Shown: positions 34,399-43,300, counted from the stretch's first letter. The stretch: 64,000 nt of DNA from VMDJ01 sp038146785 (GCA_038146785.1 JAYQSI010000005.1:1-64000); one strand, 5' to 3'. Made by a program: numbers and translations. The notes: generated by a model from the sequence alone, not told the origin.

Positions 34399-35244
34399 AT
34401 GTGGGAGTTAATCCAAACAAATCAAAAAGCATTGGGCGCAGCTGTTGGTATTCATTTGCTGCTATTGCTGGTGATGTTTTTTGGTGTGAACTGGACTGAT
34501 GACGCTAAGCCTTTACCTGCAACGCCAGTGGTTCAAGCGACGGTTGTTGATCAAGCCGCTTTAGATAAAGAAGTTAAAAAGCTCAAAGCGGCAGAAGATA
34601 AGAAAAGAAAACAAAAAGAAGCCGCAGAGAAAAAGAAAAAAGCCGAGGCGAAGCGAAAGGCTGAAGCTAAGCGAAAAGCCGCTGAGAAAAAGAAGCAAGA
34701 AGCAGCTAAGAAAAAACGTTTAGCGGAAGAAAAGAAGAAAAAAGCAGCGGCTGAAAAAAAGCGCTTAGCAGAGGAAAAGAAGCAAAAAGCAGAGGCTGAA
34801 AAGCAACGTAAAGCTGAAGAAGCTGCTAAGAAAGCTGCGGCTGAGAAAAAGCGTCAAGCCGAAGAAGCAGCGCGTAAAAAAGCAGAAGCTGAAAAGAAAA
34901 AGGCTGAGGCTGCAGCACGTCAGCTTGAGTTAGAAGCTCAGTATCAAGCAGAGCAAGACCTTACAGAAAAGCAGTTGATTATGGCGGCGATTCAACAGAA
35001 GGTTGATCGCAATTGGTTGCGACCACCCGGTACGCCGCAGAACTTATCCTGTGAGGTTAGGGTGCGCTTAGGTGCCAACGGGTCTGTATTACTGGTGAGT
35101 ATTATTAAGTCGAGTGGTGATGTTGGTTTTGATCGATCTGTTGAAAGTGCTGTGAGCAAAGCGGATCCATTGCCTATGCCAACCTCACCAAGATTGGTGT
35201 CACAATTCCGTGATATCCGTTTTGTCTTTAAGCCGAGTTCTTAG
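34399..35244 (+). CDS. tolA: TolA, periplasm-spanning Tol-Pal protein
   Basis: 281 residues: one N-terminal membrane helix (about 12-32), then roughly 130 residues of Lys/Ala/Glu-rich helix (about 60-190), then a C-terminal globular domain (MAAIQQKVDRNWLRPPGTP near 194-212). Shorter overall than E. coli TolA (421) because the helical domain is compact. Couples the TolQR motor to TolB/Pal. The repeated Lys/Ala codons make this a likely site for length variation. Confidence 0.93.
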   Translation: MWELIQTNQKALGAAVGIHLLLLLVMFFGVNWTDDAKPLPATPVVQATVVDQAALDKEVKKLKAAEDKKRKQKEAAEKKKKAEAKRKAEAKRKAAEKKKQEAAKKKRLAEEKKKKAAAEKKRLAEEKKQKAEAEKQRKAEEAAKKAAAEKKRQAEEAARKKAEAEKKKAEAAARQLELEAQYQAEQDLTEKQLIMAAIQQKVDRNWLRPPGTPQNLSCEVRVRLGANGSVLLVSIIKSSGDVGFDRSVESAVSKADPLPMPTSPRLVSQFRDIRFVFKPSS

Positions 35245-35252
35245 GAAATAGT

Positions 35253-36548
35253 ATGTTGATTAAATGGGTTCAAACGCTTGGCCTGAGTCTGTTGTTAATG
35301 GTGTCTGCACATGCAGATTTGACCATCGAGATAACTCAAGGTTCTGAAGGTGCGTTACCGATTGCGATTGTGCCTTTTCAGCAGCCAGTGACCGGTGCGC
35401 CAACACAAAATGTGGATCAGATCGTCACCTCTGATTTGGCTCGAAGTGGTCGTTTCCAGCCTTTGCCCGTTGCCGATATGTTGTCGCGCCCAGTGCAGCC
35501 CAATCAGGTTGATTTTCGTGATTGGCGTGCGCTGAATGTTGAAAACCTTGTTATTGGCCAAGTGGATGCAAAAGGCCCTGGTGCCTTTGACGTGAGTTTT
35601 CGTTTGTATGATGTATATCGTGGTGAGCAAATTTTGGGCTACACCTTGCAAACGAGCGCAGACGAATTGCGCTCAACCTCGCACCGCATCGCTGACCTGA
35701 TTTATGAAACGCTAACGGGTAATAAGGGGGCATTCGATACGCGGATTGCGTATGTCACATCGATTGCCGATAAGAAGGGTAAGCCAACCATTCATCTACG
35801 CGTCGCTGATGCGGATGGTTACAACCCATCAAGCATTGTGTCCTCCTCTGATCCGATCATGTCGCCATCGTGGTCGCCTGACGGGCAAAAGATCGCTTAT
35901 GTCTCTTTTGAGAATGGTCGTTCGTCAATTTATGTACAAGAAATTTACACCGGTGCCCGCGAGAAGCTGACCTCCTTTAAAGGTATCAATGGAGCGCCGG
36001 TTTGGTCGCCGGATGGTTCAAAATTAGCTCTGACGCTCTCAAAGGGTGGCAACCCAGATATCTATGTCATGGATCTGCGTTCTAAAAAACTCCGTGCGCT
36101 GACCACCCACTGGGCGATTGATACCGAGCCGGCTTGGTCGCCAGATGGCAAGTACATCGTGTACACCTCTGACCGCGGTGGTAATCCGCAGATCTACCGT
36201 GTCGAGGCAGACGGGGGTAAGGCGTATCGCATGACTTTTGAGGGTAAATACAACGCGAAAGCCTCCTATTCGCCAGATGGTAAGCAGCTGACTTTGGTCA
36301 CCCGAGTGGGCGAAGACTACCGAATTGGCCTGATGGACCTTAGAACAAGGGATATTCGCCTGCTCAGCACTGGCGATTTGGACGAATCGCCGAGTTTCGC
36401 TCCGAACGGAGACATGATAATTTACGCAACTAGAAATAAGAATCGTGGCGTCTTGGCGGCTGTTTCGACAGATGGCCGAGTAGAGCAACGACTGGTACTA
36501 CAGGCTGGCGATGTCCGTGAACCGGCATGGTCTCCGTTCCATCAATAA
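35253..36548 (+). CDS. tolB: TolB, periplasmic beta-propeller
   Basis: 431 residues with a signal peptide (cleavage after VSAHA near 21). N-terminal alpha/beta domain (LPIAIVPFQ near 34-42) and a six-bladed propeller with repeated WSPDGxxIAYVS-type strands (near 208, 250, 294 and 339). Binds Pal and TolA. Sits nine bases after tolA and 15 bases before pal. Confidence 0.96.
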   Translation: MLIKWVQTLGLSLLLMVSAHADLTIEITQGSEGALPIAIVPFQQPVTGAPTQNVDQIVTSDLARSGRFQPLPVADMLSRPVQPNQVDFRDWRALNVENLVIGQVDAKGPGAFDVSFRLYDVYRGEQILGYTLQTSADELRSTSHRIADLIYETLTGNKGAFDTRIAYVTSIADKKGKPTIHLRVADADGYNPSSIVSSSDPIMSPSWSPDGQKIAYVSFENGRSSIYVQEIYTGAREKLTSFKGINGAPVWSPDGSKLALTLSKGGNPDIYVMDLRSKKLRALTTHWAIDTEPAWSPDGKYIVYTSDRGGNPQIYRVEADGGKAYRMTFEGKYNAKASYSPDGKQLTLVTRVGEDYRIGLMDLRTRDIRLLSTGDLDESPSFAPNGDMIIYATRNKNRGVLAAVSTDGRVEQRLVLQAGDVREPAWSPFHQ

Positions 36549-36563
36549 CAAAGGAAGATATCC

Positions 36564-37105
36564 ATGAAACTATCTCGAATTGCACTTATCGGTTTGGCGG
36601 CAGGTTCGCTAGCGTTTGCGGGTTGTTCTACCACCGGTAGTGGTGATGCAGCGGGCGGTGCGGCAGCGGTGGTGCAGCAGGCGGATCAGCAGCAGATGCT
36701 GGTGGCGCTTCAACTGCAGCAAGAGCACGTCGTGCAGGTTATAGCGGCACAATGCGCTTAGATGACCCAGCCAGTATTTTGGCGGTGCGTAAAATCTATT
36801 TCGAATTCGATAGTAGTGAGATCTCTTTCGACAATAAGTTGGTACTACGTGCGCATTCTGAACACTTGAATGCAAACTCATCGACCAACATCACTATCGA
36901 AGGTCACGCAGACGAGCGTGGTTCTCGTGAATACAACATTGCGCTCGGTGAGCGTCGTGCAAATGCAATCAAGGCTTACATGACAGCTGAGGGTGTGAAT
37001 CCTGCGCAGTTGAATGTTGTAAGTTTTGGTGAAGAGCGCCCAGACTTTATGGGTCACGATGCAAATGCATGGTCTAAAAACCGTCGCGGTGTATTGGTTT
37101 ACTAA
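36564..37105 (+). CDS. pal: peptidoglycan-associated lipoprotein Pal, frameshifted in this sequence
   Basis: The two halves join into a normal Pal of about 180 residues if one G is restored near 36662: AGGAGSGGAAGGSAAD would then lead into TMRLDDPASILAVRK. N-terminal lipoprotein signal with lipobox AFAGC near 18-22, Gly/Ala linker, then the OmpA-like domain KIYFEFDSSEI and EGHADERGSREYNIALGERR, fully conserved. As read, the first frame stops at 36761 and the second has an ATG at 36752 with no signal. Pal is needed for envelope stability and the downstream domain is intact, so a sequencing indel is likely, but a real mutation is possible. Confidence 0.85.
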
Positions 37106-37112
37106 TTAATTT

Positions 37113-37973
37113 ATGAAGAAGCAGTTCTCAGTCGCCACCGCAATCGCGGTGGCGTTTCTCATTTCAGCACCCGTGAGTGCGCAAAGTTTTGATCAGCGTT
37201 TAGAGGTCTTGGAGCGTCGAGCGTCCTTGCTCTCAGACATGACCTTAAAGATGAATGCTTTGCAGGAAGAAAATCGTGAGCTTCGCGGAACCATTGAGAC
37301 ACTGCAATACGAGCTAGAGCAAGTTAAGCGTAAACAGCGTGACTTGTATCTGGATGTTGATGATCGTCTTACGCGCATGAGTGGTGGCGTGTCATCTGCC
37401 CCGGTATCACCTGTAACAACCTTGCCAACGGCTGCTCAGCCTAATGTCGCAGCATCTGAAGAACCGGTGAAAACATTGCCAAGCATGTCGGCTATGCCAC
37501 CTGCAACAGCAGTCACAAGCTTGCCGGGCGCTACTGCGTTGCCTGCACAGCTTCCTGCTGCAGCTCCTGCGGTGGTTGATCCTGCAACGATCAAGGCAGC
37601 TTACGATGCCGCCTATCAGATGATCAGCCCATCTCAGCGTCGTTATGCTGATGCGATTAATGCGTTTAACGATTTCTTGGTGAAATACCCAGAGTCAGAG
37701 CTTGCTAGCAATGCGCAGTATTGGTTGGCTGAAGCACATTATGTGTCGCAGCAAAATGCTGAAGCCTTGGTAGCTTTTAATAAAGTGATTCAAAGCTACC
37801 CGCAAAGTTCAAAAGTACCGGGTGCGCTTTATAAGATTGGTCGATTGGAGTTTGTTGCGGGTAATAAAGATGCCGCTAAGATTCCTTTAGAGCGTTTGAC
37901 CAAAGAATTCCCTCAATCGGCAGCAACCGGTTTAGCCAAGCAGCTACTGCTTCGTATTGCGCGCGGCGAATAA
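37113..37973 (+). CDS. cpoB: Tol-Pal system protein CpoB (YbgF)
   Basis: 286 residues with a signal peptide (cleavage after SAPVSAQ near 24). N-terminal trimerising coiled coil (about 27-90), a Pro/Ala/Thr-rich linker (about 95-150) and C-terminal TPR repeats (ELASNAQYWLAEAHYVSQ and the repeat following). Coordinates PBP1B with Tol during septation. Last gene of the tol-pal operon; queE starts 15 bases later. Confidence 0.93.
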   Translation: MKKQFSVATAIAVAFLISAPVSAQSFDQRLEVLERRASLLSDMTLKMNALQEENRELRGTIETLQYELEQVKRKQRDLYLDVDDRLTRMSGGVSSAPVSPVTTLPTAAQPNVAASEEPVKTLPSMSAMPPATAVTSLPGATALPAQLPAAAPAVVDPATIKAAYDAAYQMISPSQRRYADAINAFNDFLVKYPESELASNAQYWLAEAHYVSQQNAEALVAFNKVIQSYPQSSKVPGALYKIGRLEFVAGNKDAAKIPLERLTKEFPQSAATGLAKQLLLRIARGE

Positions 37974-37988
37974 TCCCATCGATTCGTG

Positions 37989-38633
37989 ATGAGTGATTCG
38001 CTGCGGATAACCGAGATATTTCTATCCCTTCAAGGTGAGTCCTCAACAGTAGGTTTACCCACAGTCTTTGTGCGTCTGACCGGCTGCCCTTTGCGTTGTG
38101 TTTATTGTGATACCACCTACGCCTTCAAAGGCGGTGAGAATCGCAGCATTGATGCCATTGTCGATGAAGTGCTGAGTTATGGTGTGCAGCATGTCACTGT
38201 GACAGGCGGTGAGCCGTTAGCGCAGAAGCGCTGCATCAATCTACTGGGTGTTTTGTGTGACAAGGGGCTGAGTGTCTCTCTCGAAACGAGTGGAGCGATT
38301 GATGTGTCAGAGGTTGATCCGCGCGTGATGAAAGTGATGGATTTGAAAACTCCATCATCCGGTGAGATGGCGCGCAATCTGATGAGTAACCTTGAACACC
38401 TCAATGCTCACGATGAAGTGAAATTTGTCATTGGTGATCAAGCAGACTACGACTGGAGTGTTGAGCAGTTAAAAACTTATGCAATTGATCAGCGTTGTAA
38501 GGTCTTGTTCTCTCCGGTTCAAGGGCAATTCTCACCAGCAGAGTTAGCCGATCGCATCGTGGCTGATCGTCTGCCAGTGCGTTTTCAACTACAGCTGCAT
38601 AAGCTCCTATGGGGCGATAAGCCAGGTAAGTAA
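37989..38633 (+). CDS. queE: 7-carboxy-7-deazaguanine synthase QueE
   Basis: 214 residues from ATG 37989 (a GTG codon just before it is also in frame). Radical-SAM enzyme of queuosine synthesis. Cluster motif CPLRCVYC (C-x3-C-x2-C) near 33-40 and the SAM contact TGGEPLAQK near 73-81. N-terminus ITEIFLSLQGESSTVGLP is typical. Overlaps queC by one base. Confidence 0.95.
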   Translation: MSDSLRITEIFLSLQGESSTVGLPTVFVRLTGCPLRCVYCDTTYAFKGGENRSIDAIVDEVLSYGVQHVTVTGGEPLAQKRCINLLGVLCDKGLSVSLETSGAIDVSEVDPRVMKVMDLKTPSSGEMARNLMSNLEHLNAHDEVKFVIGDQADYDWSVEQLKTYAIDQRCKVLFSPVQGQFSPAELADRIVADRLPVRFQLQLHKLLWGDKPGK

Positions 38634-39313
38634 TGAGTCAGTCAGCACCTAAAGCCGTTGTCTTATTATCGGGTGGTCTCGATTCTGCGACCGTGTTGGC
38701 AATTGCTAAGTCTCAAGGTTTTGAGTGTTACGCGCTCAGTTTTTCATATGGCCAGCGTCATAGTGCTGAGCTGTTTGCCGCCGATCGTGTGGCTAAGCAA
38801 TTTGATGTGGTTGAGCACAAAGTCTTGTCTCTAGGGTTGGACGGCATTGGTGGTTCGGCATTGACCGATCAATCGATTGCCGTACCCGAAGAGCAGGGCG
38901 AGGGCATACCTGTTACCTATGTGCCTGCACGTAATACCGTGTTCCTTTCACTCGCGTTAGGTTGGGCGGAGGTGCTCGGCGCGCATGATTTGTTTGTTGG
39001 TGTGAATGCGGTGGATTACTCAGGCTATCCAGATTGCCGGCCTGAATTTATAGAAGCGTTTGAGCAACTCGCTAACCTTGCGACCAAAGCTGGCGTCGAA
39101 GGGCAGAAGTTCACTGTTCATGCACCTCTCATTGAATGGACTAAATCACAAATTGTGACCGAGGGTGTCCGCTTAGGTGTTAACTACGCTGATACGGTTT
39201 CATGCTATCAAGCAGATAAAAATGGATTAGCGTGCGGCCGCTGTGATTCCTGTCGTTTTCGCGCGCAAGGTTTTGCTGAAGCAGGTCTTGATGACCCCAC
39301 GCGATACGCGTGA
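38633..39313 (+). CDS. queC: 7-cyano-7-deazaguanine synthase QueC
   Basis: 226 residues, PP-loop ATPase forming preQ0 from CDG. PP-loop LLSGGLDSATVLA near 11-23; zinc site CGRCDSCRFRAQGF near 201-214 plus an upstream Cys in VSCYQ near 191. Start overlaps the queE stop (TAATG). Ends the long plus-strand operon. Confidence 0.96.
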   Translation: MSQSAPKAVVLLSGGLDSATVLAIAKSQGFECYALSFSYGQRHSAELFAADRVAKQFDVVEHKVLSLGLDGIGGSALTDQSIAVPEEQGEGIPVTYVPARNTVFLSLALGWAEVLGAHDLFVGVNAVDYSGYPDCRPEFIEAFEQLANLATKAGVEGQKFTVHAPLIEWTKSQIVTEGVRLGVNYADTVSCYQADKNGLACGRCDSCRFRAQGFAEAGLDDPTRYA

Positions 39314-39386
39314 TCCTGTTCATGGTGTGCTTAAGCGCCTGATATAATTACCACCTAAGTATAAGAATAATCCAGAGGAGAGAAGC

Positions 39387-40649
39387 GTGAGCTTTGAAAC
39401 ATTCTTTGAAGCCCAATCATTCATGTTGTGGGCGGTATTTATCATTGCTCTTGTGATGGGCGCAGTGGTTAATAAAACCAATTTCTGCACTATGGGTGCG
39501 GTGTCCGATTTCGTGAATATGGGTGATACCGGCCGCATGCGCGCATGGTTCCTAGCGATGGCGGTTGCGATTCTCGGCGTTACGCTGTTGGAATACACCG
39601 GCTTACTCAATTTAAGTGGTAGCTTCCCTCCGTACCGTAATAGCAACATTGTGATTGCTGAAAACATCTTAGGTGGTTTGATGTTTGGTATCGGTATGAC
39701 ACTCGCATCAGGCTGCGGTAACAAATGCTTAGTGCGTATTGGTGGTGGTAACTTAAAGTCGATCATCGTCTTTTTGATCGTGGGTGCTTTGGCATATTTC
39801 ATGATCAACCCATTCCCAGGGTCGGATAAAACTATCTACAGCGTATTGTTCTACGGTTGGACTAACCCGATGTCTGTCGATGTGCTCAAGCCACAAGATA
39901 TTGGTTCATTGGTCGGCGGCTCTGAGCCTTCTGCGATGCGTCTAATTGCCGGTGTGGTGATCTTCTTAGCGATGGGTCACTTCATCTTTAAATCAAAAGA
40001 ATTCCGTAGCAGTGCTGACAATATGATTGGCGGCGCCGTTGTTGGTTTGGCTGTCTTGGCGGCTTGGTTTGTATCCGGTAATGTGATTGTTAATGCAGAT
40101 GGTGAGGTTTTGTCTCTGCAGCAGTACTACAACCAGTGGGACATGTTGGCTGATTCTGATGCAGGTAAGCCAGCGGCAGGTGCGATGCTCGCAACCCAGT
40201 CGTACACCTTTATTAATCCTATGGGTCAGGCACTTAATTATCTTGCTGGCGGCCTAGATGGCAGTCTGATGACCTTTGGTGTGGTGGCTGTGTTTGGTGT
40301 GGTGGCAGGTTCACTCATTTGGTCTTTGATCAGCCGTAGCTTCCGCATTGAGTGGTTCAACTCAGCGTCTGATGTCGCTAATCACGTGATTGGCGCCATC
40401 CTTATGGGTATCGGCGGCACCTTGGCGATGGGCTGCACCATCGGTCAGGCGGTTACTGGTATCTCAACCTTAGCGGTGGGCTCAATCTTAACCTTTGGTG
40501 CGATTTTCTTAGGCTCTGCACTGACCATGAAGATCCAGTACTACAAGATGGTTTACGAAGATGAGGCGACTGTCCTGAAGGCCCTGATCACCGGTTTGGT
40601 AGACCTAAAGCTGCTGCCAGAAAGTATGCGCAAATTGGACGCCATCTAA
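39387..40649 (+). CDS. YeeE/YedE-family sulfur-compound transporter (TsuA-like)
   Basis: 420 residues, GTG start behind GAGGAGAG. About ten hydrophobic helices in two repeats. Each repeat carries the conserved cysteine motifs of the family: NFCTMGAVSD near 32-41, ASGCGNKCLVRIGGG near 110-124 and AMGCTIGQAVTG near 348-359. Family members (YeeE/TsuA) import thiosulfate by handing it along cysteines. With soxXYZA in the same window, thiosulfate or a related reduced sulfur species is the likely substrate; this is inference. Monocistronic by position. Confidence 0.85.
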   Translation: MSFETFFEAQSFMLWAVFIIALVMGAVVNKTNFCTMGAVSDFVNMGDTGRMRAWFLAMAVAILGVTLLEYTGLLNLSGSFPPYRNSNIVIAENILGGLMFGIGMTLASGCGNKCLVRIGGGNLKSIIVFLIVGALAYFMINPFPGSDKTIYSVLFYGWTNPMSVDVLKPQDIGSLVGGSEPSAMRLIAGVVIFLAMGHFIFKSKEFRSSADNMIGGAVVGLAVLAAWFVSGNVIVNADGEVLSLQQYYNQWDMLADSDAGKPAAGAMLATQSYTFINPMGQALNYLAGGLDGSLMTFGVVAVFGVVAGSLIWSLISRSFRIEWFNSASDVANHVIGAILMGIGGTLAMGCTIGQAVTGISTLAVGSILTFGAIFLGSALTMKIQYYKMVYEDEATVLKALITGLVDLKLLPESMRKLDAI

Positions 40650-40662
40650 CGGTAATAAAGAC

Positions 40663-40690
40663 TTGAGGCAGGGGGAAGCTTAGGTATAAT
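40663..40690 (+). promoter_or_regulatory. sigma-70 promoter of tRNA-Lys
   Basis: TTGAGG at 40663-40668 and TATAAT at 40685-40690 with a 16-base spacer, followed by a GCGCGC discriminator typical of stringently controlled stable-RNA promoters. The tRNA starts 33 bases after the -10 element. Confidence 0.75.
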
Positions 40691-40722
40691 GCGCGCTTCC
40701 TGAAATATTCAGGTCACAATTT

Positions 40723-40798
40723 GGGTCGTTAGCTCAGCCGGTAGAGCAGTTGACTTTTAATCAATTGGTCGGGCGTTCGAATCGCCCACGACCCACCA
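40723..40798 (+). tRNA. tRNA-Lys (anticodon TTT)
   Basis: 76 bases with encoded CCA. Acceptor GGGTCGT pairs with ACGACCC; D-arm AGCTCAGCCGGTAGAGC; anticodon loop CTTTTAA gives TTT at 40756-40758; T-loop GTTCGAATC. Promoter upstream and intrinsic terminator directly downstream. Confidence 0.97.
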
Positions 40799-40801
40799 TC
40801 T

Positions 40802-40838
40802 AAAAAAGCCTGAAACATCACGTTTCAGGCTTTTTTTT
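40802..40838 (+). terminator. intrinsic terminator after tRNA-Lys
   Basis: GCCTGAAAC (40808-40816) pairs with GTTTCAGGC (40822-40830) around ATCAC; six As precede and eight Ts follow. Confidence 0.9.
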
Positions 40839-40903
40839 GCCTAAAATTTGGGATTTCTTGGACCTTTTTTCGGAATATTCTTACTTTGTGGTCTACGCTA
40901 TAT

Positions 40904-40942
40904 TTGTGCAGTGCACAATTTTTGTGCAGCTATTTCGCACAA
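40904..40942 (+). promoter_or_regulatory. TTGTGC operator array upstream of the MarR-like gene
   Basis: TTGTGCA-G-TGCACAA (40904-40918) is a perfect 15-base palindrome. A second inverted pair, TTGTGC (40922-40927) and GCACAA (40937-40942), follows, with the two TTGTGC copies 18 bases apart. The array overlaps a TATATT that could be a -10 element and lies 28 bases before the GTG of a regulator gene, as expected for autoregulation by a dimeric winged-helix protein. Confidence 0.6.
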
Positions 40943-40970
40943 GTTGCATTTTGAGATTGCGGAGAAGGCA

Positions 40971-41289
40971 GTGTTACTTAAGGAAAGCCAGGCCTATTTT
41001 ACATCAGAAGTTTTGATGCCCTTTGTGGACAAAGGCTACGGGCTACCTTTATTACTTGAAGCTATACCGAGTGACCACGGAGAACCGAGATTACGGAGTT
41101 CGCCAGATTTTCGATAATCTCGATGTTCCAAAGCCGGCTTACAATGCATTTCGGGCTTTTCTAGATCGTCTGGTCTCTGGTGGCTCGGTCGTTTTGGTTC
41201 AATCTCGCCGCAAAGCGAATCGTAAGATTCCCACCTTATCGACAGCAGTGATTGCTGAGATCGAAAGAATAGAAAATACCCATTCCTAA
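40971..41289 (+). pseudogene. MarR-like winged-helix regulator with one frameshift
   Basis: GTG at 40971 with GGAG six bases upstream opens a frame reading LLKESQAYFTSEVLMPFVDKG; coding then moves to the next frame near 41040-41070, reading YGVRQIFDNLDVPKPAYNAF and ending IERIENTHS at 41289. Removing one base gives a 105-residue protein. The NLDVPKPAYNAFRAFLDRLV segment resembles the recognition-helix region of MarR-family proteins, and SRRKANRKIPTLS the wing. The N-terminal MarR helices are short or missing, so the family call is tentative. An operator-like array lies just upstream. Confidence 0.5.
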
Positions 41290-41502
41290 TACACCTTCTT
41301 GGTGACTTAAATGAGGTATTTATCTTTGGTGTAGATGATCGCGCTGATTTCTGGTTGGAGCATGTCTGTGTGGCACACATTTATCTATGGAGTAGGGATG
41401 TTTTCCATGAAATGCCTTATAGAAGATATGCTTTGAACTTTAGTCATTTTTACTATACTTCTATCATCGTAAAAACCAATCTTAATCACGGCTGAAATTC
41501 AA

Positions 41503-41808
41503 ATGACTAATTTAAAGTTCTTTTTAGGGTTAGTGCGGATGCTAGCCGATGCATCTGATGAGTTGGGTTTAACTGGCCTGACTGAATCTGACCGTACTAT
41601 TTATATGTTGCTTTGGGAAGCTGCAGACAAATCTTCACGCCAGTTGGAAGTGCGTTACGAAGAGTTCGTTGATGCGGTATCTGGCCCTAACGTGAAATTC
41701 TCACGTGCGCAGTTCTACAAGACATTGAAAAAACTTGAAGATCTCAAGTTGATTGAGCGTGTTGGTAGCCCGCGTAGTGCGCGTTATCACTTGCTTGGTG
41801 AAGTGTAA
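41503..41808 (+). CDS. small winged-helix protein, paralogue of 1189-1482
   Basis: 101 residues beginning MTNLKFFLGLVRMLADASDE. It shares with the 1189-1482 protein the segments LTESDR, SRAQFYKTL, LKLIER and GSPRSA along nearly its full length. The pattern suggests a single winged helix; no membrane or effector domain. Here it is a stand-alone gene with its own terminator immediately after the stop, whereas the paralogue is tied to a sensor operon. Probable DNA-binding regulator; family name unknown to me. Confidence 0.75.
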   Translation: MTNLKFFLGLVRMLADASDELGLTGLTESDRTIYMLLWEAADKSSRQLEVRYEEFVDAVSGPNVKFSRAQFYKTLKKLEDLKLIERVGSPRSARYHLLGEV

Positions 41809-41822
41809 GCCTTATCGGTTTA

Positions 41823-41850
41823 AAAGCCCGCGCTAGTCGCGGGTTTTTTT
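41823..41850 (+). terminator. intrinsic terminator between convergent genes
   Basis: CCCGCG (41827-41832) and CGCGGG (41838-41843) around CTAGT, followed by seven Ts. The stop codon of the convergent desaturase gene lies inside the loop (41833-41835). Confidence 0.85.
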
Positions 41851-42657
41851 ATGCGCGTTGATAAAGGGAATAGATAAGACCCCGGTTAGAAATACAGCAT
41901 GCTTTGGTTCGCGGTATTCATCTAGCCCAATAGGCATCTTTTCATGCGTCTCGGTAGGTGTTGGCTGGTAACTTCCAAAAAGATAGTCCCACCAGCTAAG
42001 TGCAAAGCCAAAATTTCTGTTTGATTCGATTGCGTCAGTTGAGTGATGAATTCGATGCATGTCAGGTGTGACGATAACCCGTCTCAATACTGTATCAATC
42101 TTTGCAGTTAGATTGATGTTGCCATGATTAAACAAAGAGCCTGCATTTAACAGCAGTTCAAAAATCAAAACGGCCAGAACAGGAGCGCCCAATAAGGCGA
42201 TGATAAGTGTTTTGTAAATCATCGAAACGGCGATTTCGAATGGATGAAAACGTAAGCCGGTAGTGACATCAAATTCAGGGTCTGCGTGATGCACTCGATG
42301 CATTCGCCAAAGCAAAGGAATTTTGTGCATTAATCGATGTTGCCAATAGATGGCGCAATCCAAAAGTATGACGGAAAGCGTGACTGCAGCGACCGGGGAG
42401 ATTTCAATGAGATTGAGAAGGCCTATTTGCTGCTCTTTGATAATGAGAGCTATCCCGACAGCTGCCATGGGAAAGAACAAGCGAATCAACAAAGTGTTGA
42501 TGAGCATTAAGCTAAGATTGTTTACCCATCGGATGGTTAGTGACTTAAGACGCTTTCGTTTGGGTGATAACCATTCCCACATGGCGATAGCAAAAAACAC
42601 AATCACAAAGGCAGTAAGCCGGAGGGTGGATTCGTTTTGTAGTACCCAAGATTCCAT
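41833..42657 (-). CDS. sterol desaturase/fatty acid hydroxylase superfamily protein
   Basis: 274 residues from ATG 42657 (a TTG three codons upstream is in frame). Di-iron membrane enzyme with the three histidine clusters HRLMH near 109-113, HRVHH near 121-125 and HRIHH near 199-203. Four or more hydrophobic segments surround them. Family members hydroxylate or desaturate lipids; the bacterial substrates are mostly unknown. A long run of hydrophobic residues at about 10-80 anchors it. Isolated gene, divergent from the pterin operon. Confidence 0.88.
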   Translation of the reverse strand: MESWVLQNESTLRLTAFVIVFFAIAMWEWLSPKRKRLKSLTIRWVNNLSLMLINTLLIRLFFPMAAVGIALIIKEQQIGLLNLIEISPVAAVTLSVILLDCAIYWQHRLMHKIPLLWRMHRVHHADPEFDVTTGLRFHPFEIAVSMIYKTLIIALLGAPVLAVLIFELLLNAGSLFNHGNINLTAKIDTVLRRVIVTPDMHRIHHSTDAIESNRNFGFALSWWDYLFGSYQPTPTETHEKMPIGLDEYREPKHAVFLTGVLSIPFINAHKKTRD

Positions 42658-42868
42658 GAGATACAAGATAGCGCTATTGAAGTCACTTTGCTGTAGTGAT
42701 GTTTTTTTTCTTAAAGCTGATCGATAACGCTCTTAAGCTGTACGAAATAGATGACAACTTGTTCAGGTCAGAAAGCGGCATTTCAGGTCTTCTAGACGGG
42801 TTATTTTGGTCAAAAGTTCGCTATTGTTAAGTTGTGACCAAATTTTGTTCTAAGTGTAAATTGTACAA

Positions 42869-43300
42869 ATGATGAAAGTAACCTCAGCCACCATCACGAT
42901 CAGCAATCTCCGCCTGAGAACCTTTATCGGATTTAATGACGAGGAGCGCGAAAAACAGCAAGACATTGTGATCAATGCCGAGATTCAGCACCGTTTAGAT
43001 CCTCAGGTTGTGGAGCACGACCAAGTGGATGCGGCGTTGAATTACAAAACCATCACCAAGCAAATCATCAGATTGGTTGAAGATGGCCGCTTTTTACTCT
43101 TAGAAAAATTGACGCATGAGGTGTTGGCTATCTGTGCCGATGATGCCTCTGTCATCAAAGCCACTGTGCGTATTGATAAGCCACATGCTTTGCGCTTTGC
43201 CGATTCTGTATCGGTTACCTTGTCTTATGACGCAGCAGTGGACGCTGCAGGAGAAAAAGAACATGAGCACACCCTCCGTTCGATTAGCCAAGCATCCTGA
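42869..43300 (+). CDS. folX: dihydroneopterin triphosphate 2'-epimerase
   Basis: 143 residues (ATG at 42869, with a second ATG next codon). Contains ISNLRLRTFIGFNDEEREKQ near 11-30, which matches E. coli FolX (NLRLRTFIG) more closely than FolB, and FLLLEKLTHEVL near 74-85. A charged tail beyond the usual ~120 residues ends the protein. FolX makes dihydromonapterin triphosphate, the precursor of tetrahydromonapterin. Its 3' end overlaps folE by 38 bases. Confidence 0.88.
   Translation: MMKVTSATITISNLRLRTFIGFNDEEREKQQDIVINAEIQHRLDPQVVEHDQVDAALNYKTITKQIIRLVEDGRFLLLEKLTHEVLAICADDASVIKATVRIDKPHALRFADSVSVTLSYDAAVDAAGEKEHEHTLRSISQAS

Noticed and set aside
34399..35244. Low-complexity Lys/Ala/Glu stretch as a DNA repeat element
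   Set aside because: It is the normal helical domain of TolA in an intact frame.
39320..39808. Minus-strand frame of 162 codons
   Set aside because: Lies opposite the 5' half of the sulfur transporter gene, whose cysteine motifs and helices are clear; composition is that of an antisense shadow.
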